A DNA stretch of 64,000 nucleotides from Micrococcaceae bacterium Sec5.1. Its GTDB lineage: Bacteria; Actinomycetota; Actinomycetes; Actinomycetales; Micrococcaceae. The DNA lies in contig CP143430.1 of assembly GCA_039636795.1 (NCBI GenBank), positions 3,162,001-3,226,000 on the forward strand. Direction: 5' to 3'. The position numbers and the translations under genes were made by a program. This document shows, piece after piece, positions 39,262 through 46,958 of this stretch; position 1 is the first letter of the stretch; every line of letters starts with the position of its first letter. The notes beneath the pieces were generated by a model, which saw only the letters and a program-made list of their open reading frames with translations, was not told the origin of the DNA and did no database searches.

Positions 39262-40371
39262 ATGAGCATAGGAACTATTCCATCAGGCCACCTTAACGGC
39301 CACGGGATGACCCCGAAGTTACGGATCGCCGTGGTCGGAGCAGGATATTGGGGCCCGAACCTCGCGAGGAACCTTAAAGCCAGCCCGGATTGGGAACTGG
39401 TGGCTATTTGCGATCTTGACGTGGAGCGCGGACTTCGGCTGGCCGAAACGGTAGGCGGCGTCGCCGTCGTCGAGTCTTTGGACGAACTTCTGGACACGTA
39501 TAACCTGGACGCCGTCGCCGTGGCGACCCCGGCGCACACGCATCACGGAGTAGTGATGACTGCATTGCGCGCCGGGATGCACGTCCTCGTCGAGAAGCCA
39601 CTCGCGGACAGCCGTGCCAAGGGCTTGGAAATGGTGGAGGAAGCCAAGGCCCGCGGCCTCGTCCTCATGGCAGACCATACCTATTGCTTTACTCCCGCGG
39701 TTTTGAAGATCCAGGAACTCGTCTCCAGTGGGGCATTGGGCGACATCTTGTATGTCGACTCCGTGCGCATCAACCTCGGACTTGTCCAGCCGGACGTCAA
39801 CGTGTTCTGGGATCTAGCACCCCACGATCTCTCGATCCTGGATTTCGTCCTGCCGGGAGGCCTGCACCCCACCGAGATCTCTGCACACGGCGCAGATCCG
39901 CTGGGTACGGGCCGTGACTGTGTAGGCCACCTGACCTTCGGCCTTCCGAACGACGCCATGGTGCACATCCACGTGAACTGGCTCAGTCCCACCAAAATCC
40001 GCCAGATGATCATTGGCGGCTCAAAGAGGACGCTCGTCTGGGACGACCTGAACCCCCAACAACGACTCAGCGTCTACGATCGCGGCGTCAGCCTGGAACA
40101 GCAGCCACGCTCAGCGGCGGACAAGAAGAACTCGGCCATCTCCTATCGCCTGGGCGACACATGGTCACCGGCGTTACAGGAACGCGAACCGTTGGGCCAG
40201 GTCGTCGCTGAGCTGGCCGGATCCATCCGGAATCACACGATACCGCGCACCAGCGGCGAATCCGGGCTCAGGGTCCTCTCAGTACTGGAAGCCGTCACCC
40301 AAAGCCTTGGAACAGACGGCCAGTCAACCATCGTTGTCGGCAACGAGGTAGCTCTCCAGGTCGCACAGTGA
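39262..40371 (+). CDS. Gfo/Idh/MocA-family sugar oxidoreductase
   Basis: A 369-residue NAD(P)-dependent enzyme. The Rossmann loop VVGAGYWGPNLARN is near residue 22, VEKPLADS gives the catalytic EKP motif near 112, and the C-terminal beta-sheet domain follows. Family members oxidise the 3-OH of a UDP-sugar or act on inositol-like substrates. With the DegT and acetyltransferase genes downstream a nucleotide-sugar 3-keto intermediate is likely (as for WbpB/WlbA). The gene is 103 bp after the initiating transferase; the next gene overlaps its stop (GTGA). ATG 39307 is an alternative start. Confidence 0.87.
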   Translation: MSIGTIPSGHLNGHGMTPKLRIAVVGAGYWGPNLARNLKASPDWELVAICDLDVERGLRLAETVGGVAVVESLDELLDTYNLDAVAVATPAHTHHGVVMTALRAGMHVLVEKPLADSRAKGLEMVEEAKARGLVLMADHTYCFTPAVLKIQELVSSGALGDILYVDSVRINLGLVQPDVNVFWDLAPHDLSILDFVLPGGLHPTEISAHGADPLGTGRDCVGHLTFGLPNDAMVHIHVNWLSPTKIRQMIIGGSKRTLVWDDLNPQQRLSVYDRGVSLEQQPRSAADKKNSAISYRLGDTWSPALQEREPLGQVVAELAGSIRNHTIPRTSGESGLRVLSVLEAVTQSLGTDGQSTIVVGNEVALQVAQ

Positions 40372-41387
40372 AGAAGTTGCTCGGCGCCAACGTCCTGGTC
40401 ACCGGAGGCGCCGGAACCATCGGATCCACCCTGGTTGACCAACTGGTCGACGCCGGCGTGGCGCACGTGGACGTCCTGGACAACCTCGTCAGGGGGCGCC
40501 GGGCCAACCTCAACGATGCGCTGGCTACCGGACTCGTACAGCTGGTGGAAGGTGACCTGCGGGACCGGGACCTGATCCACGACCTCACCAGGGGCAAAGA
40601 TCTGGTTTTCCATCAGGCTGCGATCCGCATCACCCAATGCGCCGAGGAACCACGGTTGGCTCTTGAGGTCCTGGTGGACGGAACCTTCAACGTGTTCGAA
40701 GCCGCCGTTGAGCACAACGTGGAAAAGGTCATCGCCGCGTCAAGCGCCTCGGTCTATGGAATGGCAGAAGAATTCCCCACCACCGAGCGGCACCACCACC
40801 ACAACAACGACACCTTTTATGGGGCCGCGAAATCGTTCAATGAGGGAATGGCGAGGAGCTTCCGGGCCATGTCCGGCCTGGACTACGTCCTCCTGAGGTA
40901 CTTCAACGTGTACGGACCCCGCATGGACGTCCACGGCCTCTATACGGAGGTACTTGTCCGATGGATGGAGCGGATAGTCGACGGCGTTCCGCCCCTGGTC
41001 TTCGGCAGCGGCCACCAGACAATGGACTTCATCCACACCGCCGACGTCGCAAGGGCCAACATCCTCGCAGCCGCAAGCGATGTCCGAGAGGGTGTCTATA
41101 ACGTGGCCAGCGGCACCGAAACCAGCCTGGCAGAACTCGCACAAACACTGCTCCGGGTCATGCAATCCCTGCTGCACCTTGACCACGGACCTGAACGCGC
41201 AGTCAACGGCGTCGCTCGCCGACTCGCAGACGTCACCGCCGCCAAACGGGACCTTGGCTTTGAAGCCGCAATAGAACTTGAAGATGGACTACGCTCACTC
41301 GTCACGTGGTGGCGTCCCCTCCGGGAAGAAATCGCAGCCTCCCGGCACCTGGCCCGGCCCGAAGCACCCTCAGTAGGTGCACGATGA
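40368..41387 (+). CDS. NAD-dependent nucleotide-sugar epimerase/dehydratase
   Basis: A 339-residue extended SDR with VTGGAGTIGSTLVDQL (residues about 11-26), VFHQAAIRI, Ser in ASSASVYG, and FYGAAKSFNEG with Tyr/Lys of YxxxK, then RYFNVYGPRMD. This resembles UDP-glucose/UDP-GlcNAc 4-epimerases and dTDP/UDP-sugar dehydratases; the exact reaction is open. GTG 40368 overlaps the upstream stop and the gene ends in an ATGA overlap with the aminotransferase, so it is the second of four tightly coupled sugar-modifying genes. Confidence 0.87.
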   Translation: MKKLLGANVLVTGGAGTIGSTLVDQLVDAGVAHVDVLDNLVRGRRANLNDALATGLVQLVEGDLRDRDLIHDLTRGKDLVFHQAAIRITQCAEEPRLALEVLVDGTFNVFEAAVEHNVEKVIAASSASVYGMAEEFPTTERHHHHNNDTFYGAAKSFNEGMARSFRAMSGLDYVLLRYFNVYGPRMDVHGLYTEVLVRWMERIVDGVPPLVFGSGHQTMDFIHTADVARANILAAASDVREGVYNVASGTETSLAELAQTLLRVMQSLLHLDHGPERAVNGVARRLADVTAAKRDLGFEAAIELEDGLRSLVTWWRPLREEIAASRHLARPEAPSVGAR

Positions 41388-42550
41388 CCACCTCCGAAAC
41401 TTCCCTGGCACGCATCGACGTGATGAAACCGTGGCTTGGGGAAGAAGAAGCCCAAGCAGTGGCCGAGGTCATCGCTTCCGGTTGGGTGGCCCAAGGCCCC
41501 AAAGTCAAGGAGTTCGAGGAAGCCTTCGCCCTGGAGCAACAGGCTGCTTTCGCCGTCGCCGTTTCCAGCTGCACCTCAGCCCTGCATCTGGCACTGGCTG
41601 TCGCAGGTGTTGGTCCGGGAGACGACGTCATTGTTCCCTCCTTCTCCTTCATTGCCACGGCAAACGCCCCCAGTTATGTAGGGGCCCAGGTGGTCTTTGC
41701 CGACGTCAACGTACTCACAGGTTGTGTCACCGCTGAAACGATTGCCGCCGCGTTGACGCCTGCTACACGGGCCGTCATAGCCGTGGACCAAGGCGGAGTA
41801 CCCGTGGATCTCGATCCCATCCGTGCCCTATGCGACCCCCTGGGCATCACCGTGGTGGAAGACGCAGCCTGCGGCATCGGTTCCCGCTACCGCGGCCACC
41901 CCGTAGGAGCCGGCGCCGAACTGGCGGCTTGGTCCTTCCACCCCCGCAAAATCCTCACCACAGGCGAGGGCGGGATGCTGTCCACGCCGCGGCAGGACCT
42001 CGCAGACCGGTCCCGCCGGCTCCGCGAACACGCAATGAGCGTCTCAGCCGCGGACCGTCATGCCAGCATCCTTGCCCCCGCCGAGGAATACCTCGAAATA
42101 GGGTTCAACTACCGCATGACCGACCTGCAGGCCGCCGTCGGGATCGTCCAGCTCGCCCGCCTGCACCAAGCAGTACAACGCAGGCGCGAACTGGCCGCCA
42201 ACTACGCACAGGCCTTCGCTGGTATCGAAGGCCTCCGTTTAGTGGACGACCCCGTATACGGAACCGGAAACTTCCAATCCTGCTGGTTGGAAGTAGGCAC
42301 GGCTTTCCCCCTGGGAAGAGACTCCCTGATGACCCGCCTGGCAGAGGACGGAATATCGGCACGACGCGGCATCATGGCCGCACACAGGCAACCTGCCTAC
42401 GCCCGGACAGCCAAGGGCGCGGTTTCGCTGGCAGCAACTGAATGGCTGACAGACCACACATTGATCCTGCCTCTGTACCACCAACTCACCCTGGGTGACC
42501 AGGTCCGGGTCATCGACTCAGTGCTCCGCGCGGCAGGACAGGGAAGATGA
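41384..42550 (+). CDS. DegT/DnrJ/EryC1/StrS-family sugar aminotransferase
   Basis: A 388-residue PLP enzyme. SSCTSALHLALAVAG is the cofactor phosphate loop, VVEDAACGIGS holds the Asp that pairs with the pyridine nitrogen, and WSFHPRKILTTGEGG contains the Schiff-base lysine. It transfers an amino group from glutamate to a keto-sugar nucleotide. ATG 41384 overlaps the upstream TGA; in-frame codons back to 41306 are inside the epimerase gene. It fits a role after the oxidoreductase/epimerase and before the acetyltransferase. Confidence 0.92.
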   Translation: MTTSETSLARIDVMKPWLGEEEAQAVAEVIASGWVAQGPKVKEFEEAFALEQQAAFAVAVSSCTSALHLALAVAGVGPGDDVIVPSFSFIATANAPSYVGAQVVFADVNVLTGCVTAETIAAALTPATRAVIAVDQGGVPVDLDPIRALCDPLGITVVEDAACGIGSRYRGHPVGAGAELAAWSFHPRKILTTGEGGMLSTPRQDLADRSRRLREHAMSVSAADRHASILAPAEEYLEIGFNYRMTDLQAAVGIVQLARLHQAVQRRRELAANYAQAFAGIEGLRLVDDPVYGTGNFQSCWLEVGTAFPLGRDSLMTRLAEDGISARRGIMAAHRQPAYARTAKGAVSLAATEWLTDHTLILPLYHQLTLGDQVRVIDSVLRAAGQGR

Positions 42551-43209
42551 CCGAGCTCCTCCTCATCGCCGCCAGCGGACTCGCCCGCGAGGTCCTGGCC
42601 ATGGTCCGCAACACCGGACAATACGACGTCATCGGAATCCTGGACGACGACGAGGACAAACTCGGGCGCGTGGTGGACGGCGCCCACGTACTGGGCCCCA
42701 TCCGCGATGCCCTGACCTTCCCACACGCCATGCTGCTGGTCTGTATTGGATCCGGCCGAGGACGCGAAAGCGTCGTCATGCGGTTACGCACCCTGGGCCT
42801 TGCGGAAGACCGCTACGCAACGGCGATCGACTCATCTGTACATCCGCCGGAGGGATGCAGGATCGGCCTTGGCAGCATTCTCCTGGCGAACGTCACCATG
42901 ACAGCCTCCGTCACAGTGGGAAGCCACGTAGTAGCCATGCCCGGCGTCACGCTCACGCACGACGACGTCGTCAGCGACTTCGCCACCCTGGCCGCAGGCG
43001 TATCCCTCGGCGGGAACGTCCACATCGGCCGCGCAGCCTACATCGGCATGAACGCCAGCGTCCGCGAGCGCCGCACCGTCGGCGCCGGCGCAACCATCGG
43101 CATGGGAGCGGCCGTGCTTACTGATGTTCCCGCCGAGGAAACCTGGGCCGGGGTGCCCGCACGCGTTATCCGCCGCGGATTTTCTCCTGAGCTGGAGGAT
43201 GCCTTGTGA
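42547..43209 (+). CDS. PglD/NeuD-like sugar O- or N-acetyltransferase
   Basis: A 220-residue protein: an N-terminal Rossmann-like domain (LLLIAASGLAREVLAM, ILDDDEDKLG) and a C-terminal left-handed beta-helix of hexapeptide repeats (GCRIGLGSILLANVTM, NVHIGRAAYIGMNASV). The catalytic His lies in TLTHDDVVSD. PglD N-acetylates a UDP-4-amino-sugar; NeuD O-acetylates sialic acid. After a DegT aminotransferase, N-acetylation of the new amino sugar is the better guess. The ATG overlaps the upstream stop (ATGA). Confidence 0.88.
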   Translation: MTELLLIAASGLAREVLAMVRNTGQYDVIGILDDDEDKLGRVVDGAHVLGPIRDALTFPHAMLLVCIGSGRGRESVVMRLRTLGLAEDRYATAIDSSVHPPEGCRIGLGSILLANVTMTASVTVGSHVVAMPGVTLTHDDVVSDFATLAAGVSLGGNVHIGRAAYIGMNASVRERRTVGAGATIGMGAAVLTDVPAEETWAGVPARVIRRGFSPELEDAL

Positions 43210-43273
43210 CCCTCCGCAGCCGGCTCACGAAGCGCCCAGCACCTGACCACGACATATGTAGCGGGGGTTAGAC

Positions 43274-44767
43274 ATGTCCGAAGCGACGAGCTCGTTTATC
43301 AAAGGGGGTGTCGGCCGCCGAGCCATCAAGGGGGCGGCTTGGAGCGGTGTGAACACGTTGATGATGAAATTCGGAACGCTTGCCATCATGGTATTCGTCG
43401 TCCGAATCGTCTCACCGAACGATTTTGGTGTGTTCGCCGTTGCCTTGGTTGTCCATGCCGTCGTGTCCAGCTTTGGGGAACTGGGGCTTTCCTCGTGTAT
43501 CTCCCGCCGGGATCTAGATCCGGAGCGAGTCGGGCCCACCGTTGCCACCCTGGCGTGGGTAAGCAGCTTTGCGCTGGCCGCCATAACTGCTTTGTCCGCG
43601 GAGCCACTAGCGACCGCTCTGGGATCAATACATGCGGCCAATCCCATCCGCGTCCTATCCATCTCCATATTCCTGGGTGGACTGTTCACCGTTCCGGGCG
43701 CCTTACTCGTGCGTGAATTTCGTCAAGGCAGGATCCTGCTGGCAAGCGCAGTTGCCTTCCTCCCCATGAACGGATTGCTACTTCTCCTCGCGCTTAATGG
43801 CGACGGGGCTATGGCATTTGCATGGTCTCGAGTCGTCGGGCAATTGATTAGCGGGCTGGTCATGGTCGCGAGTGTGAAGCGACAGTATTGGCCTCGAATT
43901 AATGTCCACGAAATCCTACCTTTGCTCAGGTTTGGGCTGCCCCTTGCTGGCGCCAACTTGTTGACTTATGTGTTCTTAAATGCAGACTTTGCCATCATCG
44001 GCCGATCGCTGGGAACGGAACAACTGGGGATCTATACTTTGGCATTCACTATCGCCTCCTGGCCGACCTCAATACTCAGTTCCACAATCAACAGCGTCGC
44101 CATGCCCGCATTCTCGGCTGCAAGTTCTGACAGCGAGGACTTGACAAGGCTGCTGCGGAGTTCGACGACAATAGTGGCTCTGCTTGCATTTCCGATCGCA
44201 GCCCTTTCCATGGTGTTGGCGACGCCACTGCTCATTGTCGTGTATGGCGACAAATGGTCGCCCGCCGCGCCCGTGCTATCGGTGCTTGCCGTCTATGGTG
44301 CGCTATTCTCGATTTCGCTTCTGCTCTCTAACCTGCTTGTAGGAACAGGTAGGTCGGGAGTCGTGTTTCTTGTCCAAGGGGCGTCTATATTGGTCCTTGT
44401 CCCAGCCGTCGCGTGGGGCGTATCCGTCGTGGGCCTGGTGGGGGCTGCTTATGCACACATTGGCGTCGTGCTTTTAGCTCTTATTTTGTATGTACTGTTG
44501 CTGCGCAACTCCCTGGCACCTGGTCGAGGGCTCATCGCTGCAACTTGGTGGCCCTTGGCTACGGCAGCAGGAGCTGGTACGGCTGCAAGCCTGGCTGCCG
44601 GGCTCTTCGATGAGCCCGTCGCCAGCCTTGCAGTTGGGGGAGTGGTTGGACTGCTTGTGTGCTTCGCCATGGCCTTGCCCTATCTTCATGCGTATGCCCC
44701 AACGGCGCTTACCTCTCGCTTGCAGCGGGCCGTGCACGCGATCGGTGGTGTGTGGCGTGTCAGATGA
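43274..44767 (+). CDS. Wzx-type oligosaccharide flippase
   Basis: A 497-residue integral membrane protein with about 14 helices of the MATE/MOP flippase group (polysaccharide export). Early segments read IKGAAWSGVNTLMMKFG and VVRIVSPNDFGVFAVALVV, typical of Wzx proteins. It would flip the lipid-linked repeat unit to the outer face of the membrane. GGGGG lies about 8 bases before the ATG. From here the base composition drifts to more A+T. Its end overlaps the next gene by 11 bp. Confidence 0.9.
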   Translation: MSEATSSFIKGGVGRRAIKGAAWSGVNTLMMKFGTLAIMVFVVRIVSPNDFGVFAVALVVHAVVSSFGELGLSSCISRRDLDPERVGPTVATLAWVSSFALAAITALSAEPLATALGSIHAANPIRVLSISIFLGGLFTVPGALLVREFRQGRILLASAVAFLPMNGLLLLLALNGDGAMAFAWSRVVGQLISGLVMVASVKRQYWPRINVHEILPLLRFGLPLAGANLLTYVFLNADFAIIGRSLGTEQLGIYTLAFTIASWPTSILSSTINSVAMPAFSAASSDSEDLTRLLRSSTTIVALLAFPIAALSMVLATPLLIVVYGDKWSPAAPVLSVLAVYGALFSISLLLSNLLVGTGRSGVVFLVQGASILVLVPAVAWGVSVVGLVGAAYAHIGVVLLALILYVLLLRNSLAPGRGLIAATWWPLATAAGAGTAASLAAGLFDEPVASLAVGGVVGLLVCFAMALPYLHAYAPTALTSRLQRAVHAIGGVWRVR

Positions 44768-46958
44768 CCAACTGCAGGGCCGTCCCCATATGCTATTTTT
44801 CCGGCGAGTAAAGCCGGGCTTGGCACCGTTCCTGTCGCAGCATCTCGACGATCAAATCCGGGTACTCGGCCATTTCTATGATGTCAAGATCATCAGCCGT
44901 GACTGTGATTATGCTCAGGAGTGTGAACTTTTCGAACCAGAAATCACCGTCTTTGAGTCGGGCGTCTACTCGTACAATCAGCGCATAAGGAATACAAATG
45001 CCCACGCCGAAATACCCAAGCTGGGCTTTCTTCACTCAGACGCCTACGATCTCGCACGCGCAGTCTTTATTTCCAAGATGGCGGAATGGGGGATCGAAAC
45101 GTTCTTTACGACGTCGACGTCAATGGCGGAGTACACCCCGGAGATCGCGCAAAATCTCTTTGTGTGGCCCAATTCGATAGACCCCCACACGTTTCGAGAT
45201 TTCGGTCTGGCCAAAAACATACCTGTACTCGTTACGGGCAGTCAGGAGCGGCACTACCCGTGGCGGAATGCCGTCAATCGCGCCCTCGCCGAGAGGTTTC
45301 CCACCATGACTATGCCCCATTTTGGTTGGGGAAACGGTACCGAACGCCTGGTCGTGGGAACGGACTATGCCAAATTGCTAAGTGCGAGCTATTTTGTACC
45401 GGCATGCGGCAGCATGGCTAGAGAAGTGGTGCGAAAGCAGCTCGAGATTCCTGCCGCGGGCGCCTGTTTAGTTACGGAACGGTCGACTCGACTTGAAGCG
45501 TTCGGATTTTCGGACATGGTTAATTGCGTCTTCGCGGATCAAGCCAACGTGGTAGAAAAGCTAGACGATCTCTGGCGTGATCAGGACCGATTAAAAGGCA
45601 TCATCACAGAAGGCCACAACCTTGTTCATTCCCATCATGCTGACGCAAACCGAAGTCAGGTTCGGGAGTGGCTTGAACTTTATCGGCAACGGACCCCTGG
45701 CCAGAAGATTATCCAGGAAACGCCGTGCTCCTCGCTAACCCTTGTTGACAAGAGCGCCTCGGCCCCCATCCTAGTCGGCCCTGGACTGGACCGTGTCCAA
45801 CTTACGGACGGTTGGCGGCTTTTGAGATCACATATGCTCGACGATGCTGAACGCGAGTTTCTTAAATGTTTGAACTACTACTTCATTCCCGAGGCAATCC
45901 CGGGACTTGTCTTCACCAGCCTCGCCAAAGGTGATGCCCATGCGGCACTGGGGTGGGCGACTCAGGCGCTCAAACGATCCATGCAAGACACTGGTGCCAT
46001 TGATCCTGATCCCGTCCTTTGGGCCTGCCGTATCCGGGCCCTCATTTGCGCCGGTGAAGTGTCTGCTGCGATCTCCTCGGCTAAAAGGTACCCGCATCTA
46101 AAGCACATCGAACTGGACAGGGTACGACTTGCCGTCAGCGAGTTGTTGTCGTCGACAGATTACGCTTCGCCGGATGTTCCCATCTACGGATGGGAGCCAC
46201 GCCCATCGATTGCACCTGTTCCAGTCTTAGATCTGCATGCATGGAAACAGGAGTTCGAACAATTTTTGGCGAGCTGTGGGCAGTTTGAGTCTTCCCCCGG
46301 AGAAGCCGGCAGCGGATTCCAAATCAGAAGGTCCTTTAGGGCAAAGCGACTGCCACTCTTGCAACAGCTGTTTCCAGCCGCCAAGCGCTCCTTCGCTGGC
46401 CTGCTTGACTCGGGAACCATCGTTCGACTGCGGATGGCTTTGTCCCCACTAAAGCAGCTCTTAGTGGGCACGGCATGGTCAAGGAGGATCAAGGAGACGG
46501 TCGGACGGGAGAGGCTTTCCCGGGCCATTGTCATCGGCCGACTAGACGGAACAGATAGGCGCGCACTGGAGTGGGGGCGGAGTCTAAATCCCTGGTTGCC
46601 TCTTCTCGATTTTTCAGACTCTTTTAGCCAGGCGGATGCTCGCGGCTTACTGAGGGGTGGTGGGAGGTACGTGCTGCTTTTGGCAGACTTTCAATTGGGC
46701 CCGTTGATCGCCCCGGACGCGGCCGAGATATCAAAACTCGCTGGTTTCGGTCTGGTACTAATCCGCGGAACCACGACCCCAGATGGCTATAGGACGTTTT
46801 CCGGTCTGCTTGAATCCCGATGTTTCACGGTCGTGGCCCATGACCCCTCCAAGGGAACAGCAGTGCTCAGACAATCTGGCCTTGTTGACCATGGCCGGGC
46901 CACGCGCCCAGCGGCCGATTCCGACATGGCGGCAAACACCGATGGAAGGAGCGAATGA
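44757..46958 (+). CDS. CgeB-like glycosyltransferase with TPR-like and unknown C-terminal regions
   Basis: A 733-residue modular protein. Residues 1-310 resemble CgeB/GT-B spore-coat-type glycosyltransferases (ETFFTTSTSMAEYTP, NSIDPHTF, CLVTERSTRLEAFGF, the last being the nucleotide-sugar loop). Residues about 355-480 look like TPR helices (DDAEREFLKCLNYY, GWATQALKRSM). The last 150 residues (RAIVIGRLDGTDRRALEWG onward) have a Rossmann-like pattern I cannot assign. GTG 44757 or ATG 44790 may be the start. It overlaps the flippase gene and the next gene (ATGA), so it is part of the coupled run. Confidence 0.72.
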   Translation: MSDDQLQGRPHMLFFRRVKPGLAPFLSQHLDDQIRVLGHFYDVKIISRDCDYAQECELFEPEITVFESGVYSYNQRIRNTNAHAEIPKLGFLHSDAYDLARAVFISKMAEWGIETFFTTSTSMAEYTPEIAQNLFVWPNSIDPHTFRDFGLAKNIPVLVTGSQERHYPWRNAVNRALAERFPTMTMPHFGWGNGTERLVVGTDYAKLLSASYFVPACGSMAREVVRKQLEIPAAGACLVTERSTRLEAFGFSDMVNCVFADQANVVEKLDDLWRDQDRLKGIITEGHNLVHSHHADANRSQVREWLELYRQRTPGQKIIQETPCSSLTLVDKSASAPILVGPGLDRVQLTDGWRLLRSHMLDDAEREFLKCLNYYFIPEAIPGLVFTSLAKGDAHAALGWATQALKRSMQDTGAIDPDPVLWACRIRALICAGEVSAAISSAKRYPHLKHIELDRVRLAVSELLSSTDYASPDVPIYGWEPRPSIAPVPVLDLHAWKQEFEQFLASCGQFESSPGEAGSGFQIRRSFRAKRLPLLQQLFPAAKRSFAGLLDSGTIVRLRMALSPLKQLLVGTAWSRRIKETVGRERLSRAIVIGRLDGTDRRALEWGRSLNPWLPLLDFSDSFSQADARGLLRGGGRYVLLLADFQLGPLIAPDAAEISKLAGFGLVLIRGTTTPDGYRTFSGLLESRCFTVVAHDPSKGTAVLRQSGLVDHGRATRPAADSDMAANTDGRSE

